A stretch of 5,158 nt of DNA from an uncultured Eubacteriales bacterium (GCA_902765035.1 CACWYF010000114.1:1-5158), one strand, 5' to 3'; positions 1-5,158 are shown, counted from the stretch's first letter. Numbers and translations: made by a program. Notes: generated from the sequence alone by a model not told the origin.

Positions 1-165
1 GCAGAAATACCTGCTGCTGAGGCTGCTCCTGTTGAGACAGCAGAAGAGCATGAGCCGGTCCACGTTGAGCAGACGGAAGAACCTGAGCCGGTTGCTGCTG
101 TTCAGTCAGAAGAGCCTGCAGCTCCTGAAACACCGGTTTCTGAAGGATCTGCAGCTTCTGAAAGA
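1..165 (+). repeat. Degenerate 33-bp (11-codon) coding repeat, acidic Ala/Glu/Pro-rich linker
   Basis: Writing the peptidase fragment in rows of eleven residues from residue 1 lines up a recurring pattern, best seen in rows ETAEEHEPVHV (12-22), EQTEEPEPVAA (23-33), VQSEEPAAPET (34-44) and PVSEGSAASER (45-55). The period also shows in the DNA: GAGCCGGT occurs at 52 and 85, and CTGCAGCTCCTGAAA at 116 recurs with one mismatch at 149, each pair 33 bases apart. By hand count, units 34-66 and 67-99 agree at 21 of 33 bases, as do units 100-132 and 133-165. Residues 1-70 carry 21 Glu/Asp and no Lys, so the segment is likely a disordered, strongly acidic linker. It may extend left of the window. Confidence 0.7.
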
Positions 166-525
166 ACTTCGGCTCCTGTCGAAGACGAATATGTCCTGAC
201 TGATGAAGACAAGCTGGACATGGGATATGACATTCCGTTCAACACAGTCATATCATGCGTCATAACCAACGCGGAACTTACCAAAGCACAGGCCTGCAAG
301 CTCGCACAGATACTTCATGATGCATATGCAAGAGCTATCAAGCCTGTTCACGGTACTCTTGACGGTGACACGATATTCGTCATGGCTTCCGGTAAGCAGA
401 AAGTCAACTTCGATGCATTCGCTGCTCTCGCAACAGATGTACTTCAGTATGCGATAATAGATGGTGCTTCTTCAGCTGAAGGCGCATATGGTCTTCCGGC
501 AGCCCGCGACATGATTCATAAATAA
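1..525 (+). CDS. P1-family (S58, DmpA/BapA-like) aminopeptidase, C-terminal part
   Basis: The reading frame is open from the first base of the window, so this is the last 174 residues of a gene that starts upstream; the ATG at 220 is internal. Residues 78-174 resemble the C-terminal half of P1-family peptidases (L-aminopeptidase/D-esterase, MEROPS S58). The signatures are NTVISCVITNAELTKAQA (81-98), the ARAIKPVH segment followed by DGDTIF (about 109-124), and a closing Ala-rich helix. Family members cut themselves into alpha and beta chains just before a Ser/Thr nucleophile that then acts as the N-terminal catalytic residue. By alignment to the family the cut would fall between Asn81 and Thr82. 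Residues 1-70 are an unusual acidic Ala/Glu/Pro-rich tract (listed separately). The stop lies 18 bases before polA, with no terminator between, so the two are probably co-transcribed. The physiological substrate cannot be told. The family call is from remembered motifs and is fairly confident; the nucleophile assignment is inferred. Confidence 0.82.
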   Translation, partial: AEIPAAEAAPVETAEEHEPVHVEQTEEPEPVAAVQSEEPAAPETPVSEGSAASERTSAPVEDEYVLTDEDKLDMGYDIPFNTVISCVITNAELTKAQACKLAQILHDAYARAIKPVHGTLDGDTIFVMASGKQKVNFDAFAALATDVLQYAIIDGASSAEGAYGLPAARDMIHK

Positions 526-543
526 ACTTCACAGGAAAACAAC

Positions 544-3213
544 ATGGAAAAACTCGTTTTAATAGACGGAAACAGTCTGCTGTTCAGGGCGTATTTTGCG
601 ATGCGCCCTATGGTGACATCTAAAGGCATCCACACCCAGGGCGTGTTTGCCTTTATTAATATGCTCAATAAGATCATCAAGGACTATGAGCCTGACTATA
701 TCGCTGTGGCATTCGACATGAAGGATCCTACATTCAGGCACAGGGAGTATGAAGGATACAAGGCCGGACGTCAGCAGACTCCGATAGAACTCCTGACTGA
801 AATACCATGGATGCACAGGGTGCTTGAGGCAATGAATATTGCTGTCCTTGAAATGTCAGGATATGAAGCTGATGACATCATCGGGACGCTGTCTGTAAAA
901 GGTACTGAGGCAGGCTTCAGGACCCTCATAATCAGCGGAGACAAGGACGGACTGCAGCTTGTGAGTCCAAGTGTCCATGTACTGATCAACAAGCGCGGAA
1001 TGAGCGAATTTGACGTCTATGACGAAGCTGCAATGAAGGAAAGATACAACCTCACACCGCAGCAGTTCATTGACCTGAAGGGTCTCATGGGCGACAAGTC
1101 TGATAACATTCCGGGAGTACCGGGTATCGGTGAGAAGAAGGGAATAGCTCTTCTGGAACAGTACGGGTCTGTCGAAGGCGTTCTTGAGCATGCAGAAGAG
1201 ATCAAGGGCAAAATGGGCGAGAACATCCGTGCCAATGCAGAATCGGCAAGGAAATCAAAGTGGCTCGCTACTATTAAAACGGACACGCCGGTCGAATTCA
1301 CATGGGAGCAGCTTAAATTCACTGCTCCGGACACTGAAAAGCTCATAGAAGTATATACAGAGCTTGAATTCAATTCATTCATCAAAAAACTGCAGGCAGA
1401 AGGAGCAGTCACAGCAGAGGATGCTGTGACCGGAGGACGCGACCTTGCGGCTGAATTCGGAAACATCAGCATAGTCAGTCCTGAAGAATTCCTCTCATCT
1501 GCAGAATCAGGAAGCATAGTATTCACTGATGCCGTCACTGATGCGAGCCATCTCAGGCTCCCTGAGTTCAGCGGGATCGCACTTTACGACCCTGAAAACA
1601 ACAGAGGCTGTACGATCGGATTCACTCCTATGGATACAGGACTATGGCTCGACAGGATCAATGAAAAGGGCTTCAGGCTTGCAGGCTGCGGTCTCAAGAA
1701 GACACTCTATGCTTTCCTCAGCCATTCCGGCAGATGTCCTCAGCCATATTACGATGTGAAGATAGCAGAATACCTTCTGGATCCGAACAGGCAGAAATAC
1801 CCACTGGACAAGCTGCTTCTGCGATATGCAGGTTATGCTGCAAAGGAAACTGAAGCAGAGACTCTGAGTGATGATGTATCCTACGATTCATCAGCCCTTA
1901 CAACGGAGGACTGCCTCAGAAGGGCATTTTACTCTGCCGCTGTTATGGCGGAGCAGTCAGAAGCCCTGGATGAAAAAGGCCTCAGGCAGCTCTTTGACAC
2001 CTGCGAGATGCCTCTTGTCAGGACAATTTCCGCGATGGAGCTTGAAGGCATCACCTGTGACCCTGAAATCCTCGGCTCGATCGGGAGCGAGATCACAGAA
2101 AAGATCACAGTACTCGAGCAGAGCATCTACAGTGAAGCAGGTACTGAGTTCAATATAAACTCACCTAAACAGCTCGGCACCATACTTTTTGAAAAGATGG
2201 GCATCCCTTATCCGAAAGCAAAGGGCAAGAGCAAATCGGGCAGTTATTCAACAGCTGCCGATATCCTGGACAAACTCAGAGACAGCTACGGCATCGTCGC
2301 TGATATCCTCGAATACCGCAAGCTTGCCAAGCTGAACAGTACATATGTCGAAGGTCTTAAGGCTGTGATCGCCGAGGACGGCAAAGTGCATCCGCATTTC
2401 ATGCAGACTGTAGCCGCGACCGGCAGACTGAGCTGTACAGAGCCTAATCTTCAGAACATTCCTGTACGTGATGATTACGGCAGACTTATAAGAAAAGCTT
2501 TCGTGACGGAGTCAGAGAACAATTCATTCACAGGCTCAGACTATTCACAGATAGAGCTGAGGATACTCGCATCACTCAGCGGTGATGAATCGCTGATAAG
2601 CGACTTCAGGCAGGGCAAGGATATACATAAGGCTACTGCAGCAAGAGTTTTTGACATTCCTGAGGACGAGGTTACCCCTCTTGACAGAACGAGAGCCAAA
2701 GCCGTTAACTTCGGAGTTGTGTACGGCATGAGCGGCTTCGGGCTGGGCGAAAGTCTCAATATCTCAAGAACTGAGGGCCAGCGTTATATCAACGATTATT
2801 TTGCCAAGCACAAGGCAGTCAAGGACTATCTTGACCGTCAGATCGAGGAAGGCGAGCAGAACAGAGAAGTCAGAACTTATTTCGGCAGGGTAAGACAGAT
2901 ACCGGAATTTGCTTCACGTAAATTCATGGAGAGAGAGCTTGCCAGAAGACTCGCGATGAACACCCCGATACAGGGCACTGCTGCTGATGTGATCAAGATA
3001 GCAATGAATTCTGTGTCTTCAGAGCTTGACAGACGCGGACTTAGATCCAGGCTCATACTCCAGATCCACGATGAACTGATAGTAGAAGGGCCTGACAGGG
3101 AGATAGAAGAAGTGAAGCAGGTGCTTGATGAGTGCATGCGCGGTGCTGCTGATCTTGCAGTGGAGCTGACTGTGGATATCCATACAGGCAAAACGTGGTA
3201 TGAATTAAAATAA
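544..3213 (+). CDS. polA: DNA polymerase I
   Basis: Family A polymerase that fills gaps, matures Okazaki fragments and serves excision repair. The 5' nuclease domain covers about residues 1-285: LIDGN with Asp8, AVAFD with Asp58, YEADD (107-111), SGDKD (131-135), GDKSDN (183-188) and a helix-hairpin-helix near 190-210. Residues about 300-480 occupy the place of the 3'-5' exonuclease domain but lack its acidic residues, as in other Firmicute Pol I enzymes. The polymerase domain (about 485-889) has TGRLSCTEPNLQNIP (626-640), motif A DYSQIELR with Asp666, the O helix RAKAVNFGVVYG with Lys719, Phe723 and Tyr727, and motif C HDE with Asp843. Phe at 723 is the residue expected of enzymes that discriminate against dideoxynucleotides. 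At 889 residues the protein is full length for Gram-positive Pol I. The start is set by AGGAAA at 533-538. It sits 18 bases after the peptidase stop and 20 before coaE. Confidence 0.98.
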   Translation: MEKLVLIDGNSLLFRAYFAMRPMVTSKGIHTQGVFAFINMLNKIIKDYEPDYIAVAFDMKDPTFRHREYEGYKAGRQQTPIELLTEIPWMHRVLEAMNIAVLEMSGYEADDIIGTLSVKGTEAGFRTLIISGDKDGLQLVSPSVHVLINKRGMSEFDVYDEAAMKERYNLTPQQFIDLKGLMGDKSDNIPGVPGIGEKKGIALLEQYGSVEGVLEHAEEIKGKMGENIRANAESARKSKWLATIKTDTPVEFTWEQLKFTAPDTEKLIEVYTELEFNSFIKKLQAEGAVTAEDAVTGGRDLAAEFGNISIVSPEEFLSSAESGSIVFTDAVTDASHLRLPEFSGIALYDPENNRGCTIGFTPMDTGLWLDRINEKGFRLAGCGLKKTLYAFLSHSGRCPQPYYDVKIAEYLLDPNRQKYPLDKLLLRYAGYAAKETEAETLSDDVSYDSSALTTEDCLRRAFYSAAVMAEQSEALDEKGLRQLFDTCEMPLVRTISAMELEGITCDPEILGSIGSEITEKITVLEQSIYSEAGTEFNINSPKQLGTILFEKMGIPYPKAKGKSKSGSYSTAADILDKLRDSYGIVADILEYRKLAKLNSTYVEGLKAVIAEDGKVHPHFMQTVAATGRLSCTEPNLQNIPVRDDYGRLIRKAFVTESENNSFTGSDYSQIELRILASLSGDESLISDFRQGKDIHKATAARVFDIPEDEVTPLDRTRAKAVNFGVVYGMSGFGLGESLNISRTEGQRYINDYFAKHKAVKDYLDRQIEEGEQNREVRTYFGRVRQIPEFASRKFMERELARRLAMNTPIQGTAADVIKIAMNSVSSELDRRGLRSRLILQIHDELIVEGPDREIEEVKQVLDECMRGAADLAVELTVDIHTGKTWYELK

Positions 3214-3233
3214 TCGCTGGGAAGGAAAACGTA

Positions 3234-3821
3234 ATGATTACTATTGCTATTACGGGCGGGATCGGATCCGGCAAATCAACGGTAACCGATTATCTTATTG
3301 AAAAAGGATATACAGTTATAGATGCAGATGCCATGTCACGTGCCATGACTGCGGCAGGCGGCAAGGCAATGCCTTATATCATGGAACACTTCGGTCCTGA
3401 CTATATCAATGCAGATGGCAGCCTCAACAGGGTCGCCATGAGGAATCTTGTCTTCAGAAACCCTAAGTACAAGGCAATACTGGAAGAAGGTACAACTAAA
3501 GTTGTACTTGAAGACATTGAAAAGATCAAAGCTGAAAAGCGTGAAGCGGGTGAGAAAGCGCTGTTTTTTGACATACCGCTCCTGTTCGAGACTCATCAGG
3601 AAGACAACTACGATCTTGTATGGGTCGTCACTGCTGACCGTGAGCTGCGTAAAGAGCGTATAATGAAACGCGACGGTACGGACGCTGAGATCGCCGACCT
3701 CATGATCGGATCACAGACAGAAGAGGATGTAAGGATCGCAAAGGCAAGCACTGTACTCAGCAATAACGGTTCTGTGGAGGACCTGCATGCTGAGATCGAC
3801 AGAGCTTTGTCCTGGATATAG
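3234..3821 (+). CDS. coaE: Dephospho-CoA kinase
   Basis: Cytosolic enzyme of the last step of coenzyme A synthesis, phosphorylating the 3'-hydroxyl of the dephospho-CoA ribose with ATP. The 195-residue product is of normal length. It opens with a P-loop, GGIGSGKST (8-16), followed by the family's VIDAD element (28-32) and DIPLLFE (113-119); the Arg/Lys-rich ELRKERIMKRDG stretch near 142-153 fits the lid region. One departure: where relatives commonly read LE-x-I-x-His-Pro (or His-Lys), this protein has LEEGTTK (83-89), so the usual His is Thr88. The underlying DNA is a short inverted repeat (see findings). The start is supported by AAGGA at 3222-3226, seven bases upstream of ATG. polA followed by coaE is a recurring Firmicute order, and the 20-base gap suggests one transcript, ending at the terminator right after this gene. 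Confidence 0.96.
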   Translation: MITIAITGGIGSGKSTVTDYLIEKGYTVIDADAMSRAMTAAGGKAMPYIMEHFGPDYINADGSLNRVAMRNLVFRNPKYKAILEEGTTKVVLEDIEKIKAEKREAGEKALFFDIPLLFETHQEDNYDLVWVVTADRELRKERIMKRDGTDAEIADLMIGSQTEEDVRIAKASTVLSNNGSVEDLHAEIDRALSWI

Positions 3822-3832
3822 ATTATTGACAT

Positions 3833-3867
3833 GAGACAGGCATGCGAGGGCTGCCTGTCTCTTTTTT
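3833..3867 (+). terminator. Rho-independent terminator of the polA-coaE transcript
   Basis: A perfect 10-bp stem, GAGACAGGCA (3833-3842) with TGCCTGTCTC (3852-3861), closes a 9-base loop and is followed at once by six T residues (3862-3867). It begins 11 bases after the coaE stop. Both the stem and the T tract are strong, so most transcription from the left block should end here. Confidence 0.93.
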
Positions 3868-3893
3868 CCGATGCGATAACTGCCGGAAAAAAG

Positions 3894-3946
3894 TTTTTTA
3901 AATTATCGGAATTAGGGCTTGCATTTTAGTTTTTCGATGCTATAAT
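3894..3946 (+). promoter_or_regulatory. Sigma-A-type promoter for the tRNA-Leu pair, with UP-like tract
   Basis: A perfect TATAAT at 3941-3946 is preceded by TGC (3938-3940), giving an extended -10. A partial -35, TTGCAT (3919-3924), lies 16 bases upstream and matches consensus only in TTG. Further upstream, T6 and AAATTAT (3894-3906) fall where an UP element would sit, about 40-60 bases before the predicted start near 3952-3954; A6 lies just before at 3887-3892. The first tRNA begins at 3959, so the 5' leader would be only some 5-7 bases. The strong -10, AT-rich upstream tract and short leader fit a stable-RNA promoter. Confidence 0.8.
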
Positions 3947-3958
3947 ACTACTTGTCGT

Positions 3959-4041
3959 GTGGATGTGGCGGAATAGGCAGACGCGCATGGTTGAGGGCCA
4001 TGTGGGCAACCGTGCTGGTTCGAGTCCAGTCATCCACACCA
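3959..4041 (+). tRNA. tRNA-Leu(GAG)
   Basis: The 83-base gene folds as a class II tRNA. The acceptor stem GTGGATG (3959-3965) pairs fully with CATCCAC (4031-4037), followed by discriminator A and encoded CCA (4039-4041). The anticodon stem is CATGG/CCATG around loop TTGAGGG, with anticodon GAG at 3993-3995, reading CUC and CUU. The variable arm (about 4003-4013) is long, as in leucine tRNAs, and the T loop is TTCGAGT. The T stem closes with one G-U pair. It is the first gene behind the promoter at 3894-3946, and its 3' end takes part in the inverted repeat at 4036-4064. Confidence 0.97.
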
Positions 4042-4064
4042 TTTTTTTATCTGAAAAATGGTGT
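4036..4064 (+). repeat. 11-bp perfect inverted repeat on the tRNA-Leu(GAG) 3' end
   Basis: ACACCATTTTT (4036-4046) is perfectly complementary to AAAAATGGTGT (4054-4064), with loop TTATCTG. The left arm holds the last two bases of the acceptor stem, the discriminator, the CCA and five of the following Ts. Forming this hairpin in the precursor would bury the mature 3' end and open the top of the acceptor stem. The repeat is plain in the sequence; any role in 3' processing or partial termination is inference. The seven Ts lie in the arm and loop instead of after a stem, so it is not a standard terminator in this orientation. Confidence 0.6.
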
Positions 4065-4080
4065 ACCACAACTGCCATAT

Positions 4081-4167
4081 GCCGGTGTGGCGGAATTGGC
4101 AGACGCGCCGGATTCAAAATCCGGTGATGGCAACATCGTGTGGGTTCGAGCCCCACCACCGGTACCA
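4081..4167 (+). tRNA. tRNA-Leu(CAA)
   Basis: An 87-base class II tRNA gene. The acceptor stem GCCGGTG (4081-4087) pairs with CACCGGT (4157-4163), with a G-U wobble at the first pair, followed by discriminator A and encoded CCA (4165-4167). Anticodon stem CCGGA/TCCGG encloses loop TTCAAAA with anticodon CAA at 4115-4117, which reads UUG. The long variable arm includes the small stem GATG/CATC around GCAA, and the T arm is GTGGG-TTCGAGC-CCCAC. It follows tRNA-Leu(GAG) by 39 bases, shares its promoter and has no terminator after it before yajC. Confidence 0.97.
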
Positions 4168-4221
4168 TTTAAACAGTATATCAATTATCCCAGTTAAGAT
4201 ATCCGTAAAGGGGAGGGAATC

Positions 4222-4617
4222 ATGAGCACTTCTGTAGCTAACATTTTACTTCTTGTCGTATTCATCGTAATGATCTATTTCATGATGATCAGACCGCAGA
4301 GGAAGAAGGACAAGGAAGACAGAGAGATGAGAGCAAGCCTTACTGTCGGTGATGAAGTAATCACTATCGGCGGTATTATCGGTAAGGTCACCAAGATCAC
4401 AGAGAAGTCTGTAGTCGTTGAGACCGGATCCGGAAAGAACAAGATAGAGTTCCTCAAGACTGCCATTGCATCCGTAAGCAAGAGCGACGCTGCAAAGGCT
4501 GAGGCCAAGAAGGAAGCACCTAAGGAAGAGGCTGAAGAAGAGAAGAAACCCGACAGAGACAAGAAGGTCACTCCTAAGAAACTCACCAAGAAGTCTGACT
4601 CCGAAGAGACAAAATAA
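4222..4617 (+). CDS. yajC: Preprotein translocase subunit YajC
   Basis: Small single-span membrane protein that associates with SecDF and the SecYEG channel in protein export. The 131-residue product has one hydrophobic segment at about 5-23, then the family's cytoplasmic RPQRKKDKE stretch (24-32) and the core LTVGDEVITIGGIIGKV (40-56). Residues 87-131 form a Lys/Glu-rich tail with little hydrophobic content, longer than in minimal YajC proteins of about 90-110 residues and probably disordered. The start is fixed by a strong Shine-Dalgarno, GGGAGG at 4211-4216, five bases before ATG. No convincing promoter or terminator is seen in the 54 bases after tRNA-Leu(CAA), so read-through from the tRNA promoter is plausible. 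secD lies downstream, in keeping with the common yajC-secD-secF order. Confidence 0.96.
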   Translation: MSTSVANILLLVVFIVMIYFMMIRPQRKKDKEDREMRASLTVGDEVITIGGIIGKVTKITEKSVVVETGSGKNKIEFLKTAIASVSKSDAAKAEAKKEAPKEEAEEEKKPDRDKKVTPKKLTKKSDSEETK

Positions 4618-4662
4618 TCAGTGTCTCACAGAGCCGTAAATAGTATAGAAAATTGTACATTG

Positions 4663-4688
4663 AAGCACCTCTCAAAAGGGGTGCTTTT
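4663..4688 (+). terminator. Terminator-like hairpin after yajC
   Basis: AAGCACCTC (4663-4671) pairs with GGGGTGCTT (4678-4686), giving nine pairs with one G-U around loop TCAAAA. The U tract is short: four Ts at 4685-4688, two of which can pair with the leading AA, then ATATT. This looks like a moderate terminator or attenuator about 45 bases after the yajC stop, leaky enough to allow some read-through into secD. Confidence 0.6.
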
Positions 4689-4691
4689 ATA

Positions 4692-4720
4692 TTGAAAAAT
4701 GAACGTTAATCGTATAAAAT
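4692..4720 (+). promoter_or_regulatory. Candidate secD promoter
   Basis: TTGAAA (4692-4697) and TAAAAT (4715-4720) each match five of six sigma-A consensus bases and are spaced by 17 bases. Transcription would start near 4727, leaving a leader of about 74 bases before secD. The site follows directly on the hairpin after yajC, which makes a separate secD transcript plausible. AT-rich sequence gives chance matches, so confidence is moderate. Confidence 0.55.
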
Positions 4721-4738
4721 AGGTAAGATATTTTTTAA

Positions 4739-4783
4739 ATGACGAACTATGCGCTTTTCGCCATTTTACAAGACTACAATTGA
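4739..4783 (+). other. Possible 14-codon leader reading frame upstream of secD
   Basis: An ATG at 4739 opens a frame encoding MTNYALFAILQDYN, ending at TGA 4781-4783. The stop overlaps the start of GAAAGG (4782-4787), the only Shine-Dalgarno candidate of secD, so a terminating ribosome would sit on that site. Its own ribosome binding site is poor: only AGG at 4721-4723, about 15 bases upstream. It is too short for a classic arrest peptide and may be chance. Confidence 0.2.
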
Positions 4784-4800
4784 AAGGTTTATTCACTGAA

Positions 4801-5158
4801 ATGAAAACGGGAAAGAAGAAAGTATTTGCGGTACTGGTAGTCATTTTACTGATTGCTTCATGGTTCATTTCCTTCTTCGGAATCGGCAGCAAAGTCGGAA
4901 ATCTCGGAGAGCAGCTCAAGTACGGACTGGATATCAACGGTGGTGTTTATGTCCTGCTCGAGGCTGATACAGAGGAGACAGGTACCGAGCTGACGCAGAT
5001 CATGAACCAGACCAAGAGCGTGCTCGAGAACAGAGTCAACGCCATGGGTATCAGTGAAGCTCAGGTATCCATCGAAGGTAACAACAGGATCAGAGTAGAG
5101 ATGCCTGGTGTTGAGAATGCTGAGGAAGCGATCGAACAGATCGGTCGTACAGCACAGC
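4801..5158 (+). CDS. secD: Protein translocase subunit SecD, N-terminal part
   Basis: The frame runs off the right edge after 119 full codons. SecD with SecF forms a proton-driven membrane complex that helps pull exported proteins across the membrane. A Lys-rich start is followed by the first membrane span (about residues 8-28), the SecD hallmark YGLDINGGVYVLLEA (41-55), and the start of the first extracytoplasmic domain with LENRVNAMGISEAQV (75-89) and RIRVEMPGV (96-104). All are characteristic of the family. The ATG at 4801 gives the expected length before the first span. Its Shine-Dalgarno, GAAAGG at 4782-4787, is weak and 13 bases away, farther than for the other genes here. A TTG in frame at 4780 has no better site. 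It lies 183 bases after yajC, with a hairpin and candidate promoter between. The rest of the gene and probably secF lie outside the window. Confidence 0.95.
   Translation, partial: MKTGKKKVFAVLVVILLIASWFISFFGIGSKVGNLGEQLKYGLDINGGVYVLLEADTEETGTELTQIMNQTKSVLENRVNAMGISEAQVSIEGNNRIRVEMPGVENAEEAIEQIGRTAQ

Noticed and set aside
220..525. A separate 101-residue gene starting at ATG 220
   Set aside because: The same frame is open to the window edge, there is no ribosome binding site before 220, and the P1-family similarity begins at once around residue 78, so the ATG is internal.
559..3191. Several frames of 70-170 codons inside polA on both strands
   Set aside because: They are shadows of a conserved full-length polA; compositions are Ser/Leu-rich in the way antisense frames usually are.
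3874..3908. Inverted repeat CGATAA/TTATCG and A6-G-T6 upstream of the tRNA promoter
   Set aside because: The arms are short and 23 bases apart, and A6-G-T6 has no room for a loop; an UP-like tract explains the region better than an operator or second terminator.
3926..4168. Minus-strand 80-codon frame across both tRNAs
   Set aside because: It is the antisense translation of tRNA-Leu genes; phrases such as GLEPTR and NPARLPIPPH are a well-known artefact of such frames.
3952..4197. Plus-strand 81-codon frame across both tRNAs
   Set aside because: It translates the tRNA genes themselves (GVAELADAPDSKSG is a typical tRNA-derived string) and has no ribosome binding site.
3868..4221. Riboswitch or T-box leader near the leucine tRNAs
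   Set aside because: The promoter-to-tRNA leader is only a few bases and the yajC leader is about 54 bases; no T-box or stem I pattern is present.
4606..4627. Inverted repeat GAGACA/TGTCTC around the yajC stop
   Set aside because: Six pairs with a 10-base loop and no T tract after it; the better terminator candidate is at 4663-4688.
4626..4937. Minus-strand 103-codon frame overlapping the secD start
   Set aside because: It runs antisense to the clear SecD N-terminus and the promoter region, has no recognisable domain and no credible start signals.

Overview
The window reads as ordinary chromosome of an anaerobic Firmicute, most likely class Clostridia and possibly Lachnospiraceae-like. This rests on protein style, not a database search: a Pol I whose proofreading domain has lost its catalytic residues, clostridial-type YajC and SecD N-terminus, purine-rich Shine-Dalgarno sites, frequent AGA/AGG arginine codons and roughly balanced base composition. 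Every gene I can support lies on the + strand.

Left block (1-3867): the 3' end of a P1-family (S58, DmpA/BapA-like) self-processing aminopeptidase gene, then polA (DNA polymerase I) and coaE (dephospho-CoA kinase). Gaps of 18 and 20 bases, each holding a ribosome binding site, suggest one transcript, which ends at a strong intrinsic terminator just after coaE. The visible peptidase fragment opens with an acidic Ala/Glu/Pro-rich tract built on a degenerate 11-residue period, directly upstream of the predicted self-cleavage site.

Middle block (3868-4221): a promoter with an extended -10 and an AT-rich upstream tract drives two tandem leucine tRNAs, Leu(GAG) and Leu(CAA), both with encoded CCA. 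The spacer holds an 11-bp perfect inverted repeat that includes the CCA end of the first tRNA. No terminator is visible between the second tRNA and yajC.

Right block (4222-5158): yajC (accessory subunit of the Sec translocase) and the 5' end of secD, whose product works with SecF and YajC in protein export. The 183-base gap between them holds a modest terminator-like hairpin, a candidate promoter for secD and a 14-codon leader reading frame whose stop touches the secD Shine-Dalgarno.

I see no CRISPR array, mobile element, phage gene, toxin-antitoxin pair or defence system. The content is housekeeping, and the points worth a second look are small-scale: the repeat linker in the peptidase, the hairpin on the tRNA 3' end, the altered motif in CoaE, and the leader of secD.
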